Below, in pieces: positions 33,567 to 41,503 of a stretch of DNA of 64,000 nucleotides. Under the pieces are notes generated by a model. It saw only the letters and a program-made list of their open reading frames with translations. It had not been told where the DNA came from and made no database searches. Positions within the stretch are counted from its first letter, which is position 1, and the number at the start of each line of letters is the position of its first letter. The stretch comes from Streptomyces alboflavus (GTDB lineage Bacteria; Actinomycetota; Actinomycetes; Streptomycetales; Streptomycetaceae), in assembly GCF_000716675.1 (NCBI RefSeq), contig NZ_JNXT01000035.1, positions 22,662 through 86,661 of the forward strand, in the 5' to 3' direction. A program made the position numbers and the translations under genes.

Positions 33567-33659
33567 GAACCTGATCGCGAAGCCAACATGCAGGCGGCTT
33601 CGAAGTCAGGCGCCTCAGGGCGTCCGCGAAGATGGGCGCGGCAGAGGTGGGCGCCGAGG

Positions 33660-33865
33660 TCAAGCAGGAGCTTTCGGCAACGCCACTCCCCCGGACCCCA
33701 TGGCCCATTCCACGGCTGCCACCACCTCGTCGTCCGCGGAGTCCAGGAGGTGGCCGTATCGGTCGACGGTCGTGGTGGTCGACTGGGTCCTGCTGCTTGC
33801 CTCGGCAGGCGCGCTGGAACAGCCTCACTTGATCAGGGGTGAGGACCAGGGTGCGCCGCGCCCCA
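33660..33865 (-). pseudogene. Decayed tyrosine integrase, C-terminal end with internal deletion
   Basis: Two integrase pieces are joined: 'RTLVLTPDQVRLFQRACRGK' and, in another frame, 'TTTVDRYGHLLDSADDEVVA', the active-site Tyr region of a tyrosine recombinase, ending at the TGA 33660-33662. The catalytic box with HxxR is deleted. It lies about 330 bp left of the tRNA 3'-end remnant, where the integrase of an element would be expected. Confidence 0.75.
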
Positions 33866-33870
33866 GGAAA

Positions 33871-34120
33871 GGCGGCCACGGTCTTCGACACGTAACTCCG
33901 CCGCGCAGTGCCAGGTTCGTGGTGCGTCCATGTGCGCCCGGACATATCCGTGAGCAGCCGGACGTGCTCGCGAGCGCGAGTGGGGAACAGTTATTCGGAG
34001 GGGTACATGGGCCCGTGCGGCTCGACGGGCCCATCCCCTTGATCCAACTCGGCGGCCACCGCCGCCCGCGACCGCTCACCAGGTCGCGGAAGCGTCGCGC
34101 CACCGCAAGGAGGCCGCATG
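33871..34120. repeat. Dispersed repeat, copy B (copy A at 20741-20988)
   Basis: Matches copy A along its whole length in the same orientation, next to the second integrase remnant. The shared block plus both integrase remnants show that two related elements contributed to this region. Confidence 0.7.
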
Positions 34121-34195
34121 CGGCAGCAGTACGGCACAAGACCCCCGCGGAACGCCACGCCGTGACGTCTCCGCAGATCAGATCGATTCTGCTGA

Positions 34196-34218
34196 GTGGG
34201 GCGGGTGGGACTCGAACC
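34196..34218 (-). other. tRNA 3'-end remnant, candidate attachment site
   Basis: The 23 bp starting GTGGGGCGGGTGGGACTCG are identical to 51159-51181, the T-arm and acceptor end of the CAU tRNA gene, in the same orientation. The rest of the tRNA is absent. This is the form of an att site left by tRNA-targeting integration. An integrase remnant lies to its left and an element-end repeat to its right. Confidence 0.75.
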
Positions 34219-34319
34219 GAAAACGGTGAGCCATCTCACCTGGGGTATTGCCCGAGAACCGGACATGTCCACCCGATTCGATCCTCCCAAGTCCCGCTCG
34301 ATCCCGCTCAATCCGGTGC

Positions 34320-34339
34320 GGTGAGGCAATTGCCTCACC
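34320..34339. repeat. 20-bp palindrome, also near 51080 and 27219
   Basis: GGTGAGGCAATTGCCTCACC is perfectly self-complementary. Near copies with one or two changes are at 51080-51099, 60 bp from the tRNA end, and at 27219-27238. Two copies lie just inside the proposed island ends, suggesting sites for an integrase accessory protein or a regulator. Confidence 0.6.
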
Positions 34340-34631
34340 ATGTTTCGCGGCCGTGTTGCTTCACGGCGAGTAGGACGCAGCCACCACGACACCGGTCCGA
34401 GAGTTATGCGCGCAAGCGACGAAGACGCACCTCAGTACTCCATGACGCGACCTGTGTCCCAGTCACAGCCCGTAGCGGCACGAACTCGACGTCTCATTGC
34501 TCTGCCAGCCCAGGGCGGCTGGCTGACTCCGAGCAGCGTCCCGTGGCAGGAGCGCTGACCAAACCGTGCCCTCAGCACGCATCCGATGATTTCCTAGGCG
34601 GTGCCGGTCTGTTGGCGAGCGGAGGACGCGA

Positions 34632-35228
34632 GTGTCAGTGGATGAGTCGTGGGAGAAGATCGAACGCTGGCTGGGCCAGTACGCTCCGCAAGAACAGCCT
34701 CTGCCGGGGCCGTGCACCCCCTCCGAGCTGGAGGACCTCTACAGCGCGCTCGGCGTGCGACTGCCCGAGGATGTTGAGCAGTCGCTGTTACGGCACAACG
34801 GGTCGGGGCTCACCGATGTCATCCCGTACACGTTCGCGCTTCACAGCGTCAAGCAGCTTGCTGACGACCATCTTGGAACGCTCAAGTACAAGCTGAAGAA
34901 CGATCACTACGGCTCGGACGACAGCCGCTTGATCGTGCCGATCGGCGCCCTGGGCGAGATGCAGCTCGTCGTCGACACCCAGACCGGGCATCTCGGGTCA
35001 TGGGACATCGAGGAGACCGGCTACCGCTGGTACGAAGGCCCGGGATGGGCATCCCTTTCGGCCGCGCTCGAAGTCACAGGAAACGCCCTGGCATCCCCGC
35101 CCCCGTGGATCGCAGTCATGGGTGAAGGTGATGAGTGGCGCGCCATTGATAGGGACACCGATTTTCCGGGAACACTGGTCTGGGCCGACGTGAGGGGTCT
35201 ATTCACCTCAGTTCGAGCCGGCCCTTGA
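34632..35228 (+). CDS. SMI1/KNR4 (SUKH)-family protein
   Basis: A 198-residue protein. '[32 protein letters not shown]' is the SMI1/KNR4 opening (LxLPxdyxxxLxxhNG), with '[32 protein letters not shown]' and '[10 protein letters not shown]' further on. The superfamily includes immunity proteins against secreted toxins. GTG 34632 follows GGAGGACGCGA. No toxin gene is adjacent, so it looks like an orphan immunity gene. Confidence 0.8.
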   Translation: MSVDESWEKIERWLGQYAPQEQPLPGPCTPSELEDLYSALGVRLPEDVEQSLLRHNGSGLTDVIPYTFALHSVKQLADDHLGTLKYKLKNDHYGSDDSRLIVPIGALGEMQLVVDTQTGHLGSWDIEETGYRWYEGPGWASLSAALEVTGNALASPPPWIAVMGEGDEWRAIDRDTDFPGTLVWADVRGLFTSVRAGP

Positions 35229-35238
35229 AGCGATCCGG

Positions 35239-35581
35239 GTGCCCCGCCTCAGACTCGGCAGGCCGCGCAAACGGCCGGACCGGGTCCGGGCCGACAAGGC
35301 GTACGACTCCCGCAGCCGTCGCGCTTACCCGCACAGACGCGGGATCAAGGCCACGACCCCGGTCCCGGCGGACCGCGTCCGCAACCGCAACCGCAACCGC
35401 CTCAAGCAAAGAGCGCGAGGCGGATGGCCACCCAAGTTCGACTAAGGACGACTACAAGCAGCAGCACGCGGCCGAGTGCGGGATCAACGCCCTCAAGCGC
35501 CACCGGGCTGTAGCCACGAGGTACGACAAACTCGCGGTCCGCTACGAGGCGGCCGTACTGGCCGAAGTCCTCAACCGGTAG
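35239..35581 (+). pseudogene. IS5-family transposase C-terminal remnant, frameshifted
   Basis: '[38 protein letters not shown]' and, after a frame change near 35440, '[25 protein letters not shown]' give the C-terminal third of an IS5-type transposase with its catalytic Glu region '[11 protein letters not shown]'. The N-terminal part is missing. It is a different lineage from the IS5 remnant at 29887. Confidence 0.8.
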
Positions 35582-35701
35582 CCGTGACCGGCACTTTCAC
35601 AACAGGACCGAGCTGCCGCCGCACAGGTGGGTGAGAGCGAGCGGGTCTGCCGACCCACGCCGTGAACAGCTCACGGCGCGCAGTCGCCCGCACAGCGGTG
35701 G

Positions 35702-35884
35702 TCAAGGGCGCTGCGCGGGGCCTGGGCCCTCGGGGTCGTTCTTGAGCGCGCGCTTCTCGCTCTTGAGGATGCGGGCCGCCTTGCCCGCCGACCGCGTCAG
35801 CCCGGGCAGCTTCCTCACGGCGAGGATGACCGCGACGACGAGGAGGATCAGGGCCAGCTCGCTCAAGCCGAACATCAGGTCCAC
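35702..35884 (-). CDS. TatA/E-like twin-arginine translocase protein
   Basis: A 60-residue protein: 'LSELALILLVVAVILAVRKLPGLTRSAGKAARILKSEKRA' has the single helix, hinge 'RKLP' and amphipathic helix of TatA-family proteins. The size is below that of the main TatA, so it may be an accessory paralogue. No tatB or tatC gene is adjacent. Situated 46 bp from the first BlaI-type box but transcribed the other way. Confidence 0.7.
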   Translation of the reverse strand: MDLMFGLSELALILLVVAVILAVRKLPGLTRSAGKAARILKSEKRALKNDPEGPGPAQRP

Positions 35885-35929
35885 TCACTCCCGGGTATGC
35901 GTGGCGGTTCGGCGCACGACGCGCCTGTA

Positions 35930-35945
35930 TCTACAATCCTGTAGA
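35930..35945. promoter_or_regulatory. BlaI-type box 1, cation channel promoter
   Basis: TCTACAATCCTGTAGA, a perfect 6+6 dyad with 4-base spacer, 96 bp upstream of the ion channel start. It could also affect the divergent TatA-like gene. Confidence 0.75.
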
Positions 35946-36041
35946 AGTGTCTCCCCTTGCGGGGTGCCTCAACAACCCCGCCTTTCCGTTCTGTTGGCCG
36001 GTGGTGGTGGGTGCCGCACCGTCTAGATGTGAGGAAGCAGG

Positions 36042-36959
36042 ATGTCGGACCCCACGGCCAGGGCGTTATGCGCCCGCGAGGTTCTCGCGGCGCGCTGCAG
36101 GGCCGTCACGGAGGCGCGCTGGTTCGCGGTCACCGTCTTCGCACTGATCCTCGCCAACGCGGCTCTGCTGGGCGTGGAGACCTATGCGGGTCTGGTGGCG
36201 GACTGGCACCGGTGGCTGAGCCTCGCCGAGCACTGCTGTGTGGCCGCCTTCACCATCGAGATACTCCTACGCGTCGCAGCGCACGCCGATCGCCCCAAGG
36301 ACTTCTTCCGCGATCCGTGGAACCTCTTCGACGTGGCCGTGCTCCTGTCCGCGTTCCTGCCCGTCATCCGTGAGAACGGCATCGTCCTGCGGCTGTTGCG
36401 TCTGGCCCGCATCCTGCGGGCGGCCCGCTTTCTGCCGCAGCTGCGTGTGGTGATGGTCGCCGTGGGGCGCAGCCTGCCGGGTACGGTCAGCTTCCTGCTC
36501 GTCGGCGCCCTGCTGCTGTATCTGTACGCGATGGTGGGCTGGGTGTTCTTCGCGGACCACGACCCCGAGCACTTCGGCTCCATCGGCCGTGCCGTGCTCA
36601 CTCTGTTCCTGTTGATGACCCTGGACGGCCTGGGTGACGCGGTCCGTGCGGGCCTTGAGATCTCCCGCTGGAGCTTCGTCTACTACGCCTCGTACGTCCT
36701 GCTGGCCTCCTTCGTCCTGGTCAACGTCCTCATCGGCGTGGTCATCACTTCGCTGGAGGAGGCGCGCGACATGGAGAGGGAGCGCGCCCCTCAGGGCGAT
36801 GCCGTGGCTCCCTCCGGTGCGGCGGTGCCCGTCGACCCGGAGCTGCTCCGCGAACGCATCGCCACGGCGCGTCGTGCCCTCGACAACCTCGAGCAGGCAC
36901 TCCCTCCTCCGCCGCGGGACGCGGAACAGAGCGTCTCGGCGTGCGGCAGGCGGCCGTAA
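36042..36959 (+). CDS. Voltage-gated cation channel (ion_trans family, one-domain)
   Basis: A 305-residue protein with six membrane helices. S4 is 'LRLLRLARILRAARFLPQLR', with Arg at every third position, so it is voltage-sensing. The pore segment 'LTLFLLMTLDGLGDAVRAG' corresponds to the TLESWS filter of bacterial sodium channels, with TLDGL in its place. S6 is 'YYASYVLLASFVLVNVLIGVVITSLEEA'. A C-terminal coiled coil (residues 265-290) would assemble the tetramer, as in NaChBac-like channels. Ion selectivity cannot be read with certainty because the filter is atypical. Confidence 0.85.
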   Translation: MSDPTARALCAREVLAARCRAVTEARWFAVTVFALILANAALLGVETYAGLVADWHRWLSLAEHCCVAAFTIEILLRVAAHADRPKDFFRDPWNLFDVAVLLSAFLPVIRENGIVLRLLRLARILRAARFLPQLRVVMVAVGRSLPGTVSFLLVGALLLYLYAMVGWVFFADHDPEHFGSIGRAVLTLFLLMTLDGLGDAVRAGLEISRWSFVYYASYVLLASFVLVNVLIGVVITSLEEARDMERERAPQGDAVAPSGAAVPVDPELLRERIATARRALDNLEQALPPPPRDAEQSVSACGRRP

Positions 36960-37028
36960 CGAGACGCCCGTGACGAGGCGGCCCGCAGCTGGTACCACCC
37001 CAACACCCGGGCGTGTGCGCCCGCGGGG

Positions 37029-37616
37029 TTACAGGTGTTCGGCGATGGCGGGCATGAGGTCCTGGAAGGTACGGCCCGCAGCCGGTTCGCCGATGGCCTT
37101 CATCTGCCAGCCGGGGCCGGCGCGGTGGACCTTGGCCATGATCTGGGCGGTGTGGCTGCCGCCGCCGGTGAGCGTGTAGCGGGCCAGTTCCTGTCCGGTG
37201 GTTTCGTCGATCAGGCGGCAGAAGGCGTTCTGGACCTCGGTGAAGGTCTGGCCGGTGAAGGAGTTGACGGTGAAGACGATCTGGTCGACATGTGCGGGAA
37301 CACGGGCGAGGTCGACGAGGATGGCTTCGTCGTCGCCTCCCTGGCCCGCGCCGCCGACCAGGTTGTCGCCGGAGTGGCGCACGGACCCGTCCTTGCTGGT
37401 GAGGTGCTGGAAGAACACGAAGTCGACCGGTTGTCCGGCTGCGAAGAGCACGGCGGAGGCATCGAGGTCGATCTCGCCGCCGCCGGTGAGCTTGGCGAGG
37501 AAGCCCTTGCGCGGGGCGGCCTGCCAGCCGAGCCCCATGCGTACGGAGCTGAGCGTGGTGCCGTCGGTCTTGCTCAGGCTGATCTGCTGGCCCTTGGAGA
37601 GGTTCACGGAGGTCAT
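37029..37616 (-). CDS. TerD-family protein (second copy)
   Basis: A 195-residue protein. 'NLSKGQQISLSKTDG', 'VRMGLGWQ', 'EIDLDASAVLF' and 'GDDEAILVDLARVPAHVDQIVFTVNSF' are TerD landmarks, including the Ca-binding acidic DxDxS and GDDE segments. The family acts in tellurite resistance and envelope or DNA stress. Downstream of the 210-residue membrane protein, 43 bp away, with no box of its own, so probably the last gene of the operon begun by the first TerD. Confidence 0.88.
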   Translation of the reverse strand: MTSVNLSKGQQISLSKTDGTTLSSVRMGLGWQAAPRKGFLAKLTGGGEIDLDASAVLFAAGQPVDFVFFQHLTSKDGSVRHSGDNLVGGAGQGGDDEAILVDLARVPAHVDQIVFTVNSFTGQTFTEVQNAFCRLIDETTGQELARYTLTGGGSHTAQIMAKVHRAGPGWQMKAIGEPAAGRTFQDLMPAIAEHL

Positions 37617-37659
37617 GGAGGGCTTCTTTCGGTACCGGGCCGAGTGGCCGGGGTGTGGG

Positions 37660-38292
37660 TTACTGCGGACGGGGCGGGTTCGCGGAGAGCTGTTTGCGCA
37701 GGTACGGGAGCATGCCGCGCTCCAGTAGTGCCTGTTGCCAGGCGTTACGGGCCTGTTCGGCCGCCGTGTTGTGGACGATCAAGGGCGAGGGCGGTGTGGC
37801 GCGCTGGCGGAGCGCCGTGGCGAGCAGGGCGCTGAGGGCCACGGCTGTGGCGACCGCTGAAGCCAGGGCGCTGACCCAGCCGGCGGTGACGAGCGAGGCT
37901 GCGAGCTGGCTCTGCGGTGTCACGAGTTGGATGCCGTACCCCATGAGCAGAAAGGCCGTGGCCGCGATCGCGGAGATGAGCGGGGCGAGGACCGCGAGGG
38001 CGGGCAGCAGCGCCCCGGCACCCGGGCTCGTGGGCGGCTGGGAGAGATCGCCCGGGTTCTGTCGAGCAGTCGTCACGGCGGCGCGGGCACGTAGGTAGGC
38101 CCGGTACTCGGTGGCGGCCGCTTGGGATATCTCGTCAGCCGCGGCCCGTGCCCGTGCCCGCAGCCGGTGTCTGTCGTGTGCGGTCGGGCCTTGTTCCAGG
38201 GCGGAGCGGATGTCGGTGACGCCCAGTGCCAGGTTCAGGACCCACTCGAAGTCGGCCCGGTCCTCCGGGCGCAGGTGTGGCAGGTGTGTCAC
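37660..38292 (-). CDS. Membrane protein between two TerD genes
   Basis: A 210-residue protein of unknown family. Residues about 1-90 are helical and charged ('LRARARAAADEISQAAATEYRAYLRARAAV'); two hydrophobic helices follow ('LAVLAPLISAIAATAFLLM' and 'WVSALASAVATAVALSALLATAL'). The GTG start at 38292 has GGGAAGAG just upstream. Placed between two TerD-family genes in the same orientation, it may anchor TerD proteins at the membrane (inference). Confidence 0.6.
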   Translation of the reverse strand: MTHLPHLRPEDRADFEWVLNLALGVTDIRSALEQGPTAHDRHRLRARARAAADEISQAAATEYRAYLRARAAVTTARQNPGDLSQPPTSPGAGALLPALAVLAPLISAIAATAFLLMGYGIQLVTPQSQLAASLVTAGWVSALASAVATAVALSALLATALRQRATPPSPLIVHNTAAEQARNAWQQALLERGMLPYLRKQLSANPPRPQ

Positions 38293-38411
38293 ATCTCTTC
38301 CCGGCGACGCTGGTGATGAAGTTGAACGGGCAGGCTTAGCGATCTGCGGTGGGTGTCCGCCGGGCCCGGGCCCCTGATGCACGGGCCCGGCGGAGACTGG
38401 CGGAGTCAGCC

Positions 38412-38987
38412 TCAGACGGTGACGCCGAAGTCCTTGGCGATGCCCGCGAGTCCACTGGCGTAGCCCTGGCCCACCGCGCGGAACTTCCACTCCTCGCCGT
38501 TGCGGTAGAGCTCCCCGAAGACCATGGCCGTCTCGGTGGAGGCGTCCTCGGTGAGGTCGTAGCGGGCGATCTCCTGTTGGTCGGCCTGGTTCACGACGCG
38601 GATGAAGGCGCCTCGGACCTGGCCGAAGGACTGCTGGCGGCTCTCGGCGTCGTGGATGGACACCGGGAAGGTGATCTTGGTGATGTCGGCGGGCACGGCG
38701 GCGAGATCGACCTTGATGATCTCGTCGTCTCCTTCGCCCTGGCCGGTGAGGTTGTCGCCGGTGTGCTCCACGGAGCCGTCGGGGCTCTTGAGGTTGTTGT
38801 AGAAGACGAAGTGCCCGTTGGAGGCGACCTTGCCGGAGTCCCCGACGAGCAGTGCGGACGCGTCCAGGTCGAAGTCCGCGCCGGTGGTGGTGCGCACGTC
38901 CCATCCGAGGCCGACCAGGACGGCGGTCAGGCCGGGGGCTTCTTTACTGAGCGACACGTTGCCGCCCTTGGACAGCGAAACTCCCAT
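38412..38987 (-). CDS. terD: TerD-family protein (first copy)
   Basis: A 191-residue protein, close in length and sequence to canonical TerD/TerE: '[19 protein letters not shown]', 'VGLGWD', '[12 protein letters not shown]', '[21 protein letters not shown]' and '[27 protein letters not shown]'. Calcium-binding acidic motifs are intact. It is divergent from the BlaI gene across box 2 and leads the terD-membrane protein-terD operon. Confidence 0.92.
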   Translation of the reverse strand: MGVSLSKGGNVSLSKEAPGLTAVLVGLGWDVRTTTGADFDLDASALLVGDSGKVASNGHFVFYNNLKSPDGSVEHTGDNLTGQGEGDDEIIKVDLAAVPADITKITFPVSIHDAESRQQSFGQVRGAFIRVVNQADQQEIARYDLTEDASTETAMVFGELYRNGEEWKFRAVGQGYASGLAGIAKDFGVTV

Positions 38988-39046
38988 GCTCTACTCCCGA
39001 ATTGAGTGGACGAAGGGCTCGGACACGCAGCCCACGAAGCCTAGAA

Positions 39047-39062
39047 TCTACAGCACTGTAGA
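39047..39062. promoter_or_regulatory. BlaI-type box 2, between terD and blaI
   Basis: TCTACAGCACTGTAGA lies 60 bp upstream of terD (minus) and about 134 bp before the repressor start (plus). It probably mediates both terD control and autoregulation. Confidence 0.78.
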
Positions 39063-39195
39063 AGAGATAGGCGGGATGCCGCGCGACCGCCTACGGCTGA
39101 TTTCGGCCTTGATGAGCCCCGGTTGTCCGCCGGTGGGCCAGTACGATGTGGCGCGCTCTGGGCGCGCAGGGGGGCGGAGCAGAAGGGAGCTGGGC

Positions 39196-39600
39196 ATGGC
39201 GGACGCAGGACATGGCCGGGATGAGTCGCGGCACCGGCGGCGCGGGCAGGGTGAACTGGAGGCGCTCGTCCTGTCGTCCTTGCGCGAAGCCGACGAGGCA
39301 GTGAGCACAACCTGGGTCCAGGAGCGGCTCGGCGGTGACCTCGCGTACACGACCGTGATCACGATCCTCACCCGGCTTCTCGCCAAGGGAGTCGTCACCA
39401 GGGAGCGCGTGGGCCGGTCGTTCGTGTGGACCTCGGCCTCGGACGAGGCGGGACTCGCCGCGCACAAGATGCGCAAGGTCCTTGACGGCGAGCGGGACCG
39501 CGAGGCGGTCCTGGCCAGCTTCGTCACGGCCCTGTCCCTTGAGGATGAGCGGGTGTTGCGGGACCTGTTGCGCGACACCCCTGCGGGGCGGGAAGACTGA
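39196..39600 (+). CDS. blaI: BlaI/MecI/CopY-family repressor
   Basis: A 134-residue protein. The winged helix 'GELEALVLSSLREADEAVSTTWVQERLGGDLAYTTVITILTRLLAKGVVTRERVGRSFVWTS' is a standard BlaI domain, with a C-terminal dimerisation helix. The family binds TACA/TGTA dyads and is inactivated by cleavage when a BlaR/M56 partner senses a signal. ATG 39196 follows a GGGAGC site. The six perfect boxes nearby are its likely targets. Confidence 0.88.
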   Translation: MADAGHGRDESRHRRRGQGELEALVLSSLREADEAVSTTWVQERLGGDLAYTTVITILTRLLAKGVVTRERVGRSFVWTSASDEAGLAAHKMRKVLDGERDREAVLASFVTALSLEDERVLRDLLRDTPAGRED

Positions 39601-39606
39601 CGCCTC

Positions 39607-40542
39607 ATGGGGGTCTTCATCTTTCTGCCACTGGTGCTGCCGCTGACGGCCTGGCCGGTGGCACGTCTGGCCGAGCAGCGACTGCACCCTCGCGTCGCCA
39701 CCCGCCTCCTGACGGGAGTGGCCGTGGTGATGGCGACGTGCAGCACGGTCAGCCTGGGCCTGCTGATGGTCGTGGGCACCGCGCAGCTTCCCGGCAACCC
39801 GCTGCCCGACGGCTGGTCGGATCCGGAGGTCCGCGAGGCTGTCCCGTGCGAGGAAGTCGTCGGCAAGGTCGCCATCCCCGTCCTCCTCTTCGTGGCCACC
39901 GGATTCGGACGCACGATGAGGCGACACCGGCTCGTACACCGACGGGCACACCAGGCACTGAACGGGGTGCGGGACACGACGGTGGTCGTGCTCGACGACG
40001 CTGAGCCCTACGCGTACGCACTACCGGGCGGCAGGGCACCTGACCGGATCGTGGTGACGACCGGCCTGCTGTCCTGCCTCCGGTCCCCGCAGCGTCGGGC
40101 CCTGTTCGCCCACGAGCGGGCCCACCTCGTCGCCGGGCACCACCGGCATCTGCTGGCGGTGCGGTTGGCGGCCCGAGCCAACCCCTTCCTGCGCCCGCTG
40201 TGCACGGCCGTGTCGTACACCGCCGAGCGGTGGGCCGACGAGGAGGCCGCCCGAACGGTCGGCGACCGCAGAACAGTCGCGATCGCGATCGGCAAGGCCG
40301 CCCTGGTCTCCAAGGGCACCCCGGCCCCGACGCTCGCCGGCCTCACAGGCGCGGGCCCGGTCCCTCGCCGCGTCGCGGCCCTGCTGGGCCCGGCGCCCCT
40401 CGCGCGCAGCTGGCCTTCGGTGTTCACTTCGGTGGGGCTCGCAGCGTGGGCCGCGGCGGTGGGGACGGTCGCCTCGGCGATGTCCTCGGCCAACTCGGCC
40501 GTGACGATGATCGTCATTCTGCATGCGGCCACACCCTTGTAA
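39607..40542 (+). CDS. M56-family membrane metalloprotease (BlaR1-like, no sensor domain)
   Basis: A 311-residue protein with several membrane helices and the zinc motif HExxH in 'RALFAHERAHLVAGHHRH', followed by 'ERWADEEAAR' (third ligand). 'YAYALPGGRAPDRIVVTTGLLSCL' is the usual pre-catalytic strand. Unlike BlaR1 it lacks an extracellular penicillin-binding sensor, as in many actinobacterial homologues. Six bases separate it from blaI, so it is presumably the protease that cleaves or inactivates the repressor. The signal is unknown. Confidence 0.88.
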   Translation: MGVFIFLPLVLPLTAWPVARLAEQRLHPRVATRLLTGVAVVMATCSTVSLGLLMVVGTAQLPGNPLPDGWSDPEVREAVPCEEVVGKVAIPVLLFVATGFGRTMRRHRLVHRRAHQALNGVRDTTVVVLDDAEPYAYALPGGRAPDRIVVTTGLLSCLRSPQRRALFAHERAHLVAGHHRHLLAVRLAARANPFLRPLCTAVSYTAERWADEEAARTVGDRRTVAIAIGKAALVSKGTPAPTLAGLTGAGPVPRRVAALLGPAPLARSWPSVFTSVGLAAWAAAVGTVASAMSSANSAVTMIVILHAATPL

Positions 40543-40612
40543 GACCCGCCCCAGCCGTCGCGGGCGTCGGCCCGCAGCGCACGGCGCGCCAGAAACCCGG
40601 CGAGCCGCCCGG

Positions 40613-40876
40613 TCAGGCGCGGCCCTTGAACCGCTGGAGCCCAGCCACACCCGCGGCGGCCAGCGCGACCTGGATGGCCCATTCGATCCAGTCGACGCCC
40701 TTGGTGTCCGACACGCCAAGGACGGCGGCGATACCGGTGCCGACCAGGGCCGCGGCAATGCCGACAGCGATGGTCCACAGCATGCCGATCCGCTGGCGTC
40801 CGGGCAGTACCAGGCGCCCCAGAGCTCCGATGATCAGGCCGATCAGGACGGCGCTGATGACACCCGAGATGCCCAT
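40613..40876 (-). CDS. GlsB/YeaQ/YmgE-family stress membrane protein
   Basis: An 87-residue protein with three hydrophobic helices: 'GVISAVLIGLIIGALGRLVLPGRQRIGMLWTIAVGIAAALVGTGIAA' is the classical transglycosylase-associated pattern (GxxGxlarxllPGrqxxg). Stress-induced in several bacteria. It is convergent with the M56 gene and has no perfect box upstream, so membership in the BlaI regulon is doubtful. Confidence 0.85.
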   Translation of the reverse strand: MGISGVISAVLIGLIIGALGRLVLPGRQRIGMLWTIAVGIAAALVGTGIAAVLGVSDTKGVDWIEWAIQVALAAAGVAGLQRFKGRA

Positions 40877-41024
40877 CTCATCGTCTCCCCACAGTTGAAT
40901 TCGTCATGTTGAACCTGAAGTGACCGATGGGCACGGGGTTGTGACGCCCTGCGCCCGAGGACCACGGTGGCGGGCCGGTGGGCTCGCTCGTCGCACCACC
41001 CTCCGGCCCGCAGCAGGCGCGGCC

Positions 41025-41246
41025 CTACTTCGTCACGGCGTCCAGCGCGGCCAGTGCTTGCGCCCACCGCACATACTTCAGTTCCGCGAGGTCGGCCACC
41101 GTCTTGACGCCGAACGCCTCTTGCAGCAGCTCACCGTCACGGTCCGACACACCCTTCAGCGCGGATACCGGCGCGGCGAGGACCTCCGCGACCTCCTTGT
41201 CCACCCATGCCTTGTCCACCACTTTGGCCAGATCGATCGCAGCCAT
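41025..41246 (-). CDS. Small helix-hairpin-helix-like protein
   Basis: A 73-residue protein: 'APVSALKGVSDRDGELLQEAFGVKTVADLAELKYVRWAQALAAL' has the turn and helix pattern of helix-hairpin-helix folds found in ComEA/DisA-like tails ('LKGVGxxxAxxLxxxGIxTVxDLA'). Often non-specific DNA binding, but here it stands alone. ATG 41246 is 49 bp downstream of box 3, so it appears BlaI-controlled. Confidence 0.6.
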   Translation of the reverse strand: MAAIDLAKVVDKAWVDKEVAEVLAAPVSALKGVSDRDGELLQEAFGVKTVADLAELKYVRWAQALAALDAVTK

Positions 41247-41294
41247 GACAGTCCTCCTGAAAGACGAAGTCAGCACACAACAGGGCCCCAAATT

Positions 41295-41310
41295 TCTACA
41301 CGCCTGTAGA
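41295..41310. promoter_or_regulatory. BlaI-type box 3, HhH protein promoter
   Basis: TCTACACGCCTGTAGA, perfect dyad, 48 bp upstream of the helix-hairpin-helix-like gene on the minus strand. Confidence 0.75.
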
Positions 41311-41448
41311 AGATCGGGGCAAGAGGGCCTCGCCCCGCGCAGGCATCGTCAACCCGCCGCAACCCGAGTCCACTTGATCCGGTGCATGCGCAACACCTCT
41401 GCCGGGGGCATGCGTTGGCCAGACCCCACGATCTCCTCAAGTCAGCCT

Positions 41449-41464
41449 TCTACACGAGTGTAGA
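41449..41464. promoter_or_regulatory. BlaI-type box 4, LCP gene promoter
   Basis: TCTACACGAGTGTAGA, perfect dyad, 39 bp upstream of the LCP start; probably overlaps or abuts the promoter. Confidence 0.75.
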
Positions 41465-41503
41465 GTTCGGCGTCCGGCGGCCCGAGCTGACTGTGGAGGC
41501 GGG

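Noticed and set aside
40876..40930. Seventh BlaI box upstream of the GlsB-like gene
   Set aside because: No TACA/TGTA dyad is present, so the gene is not assigned to the regulon.
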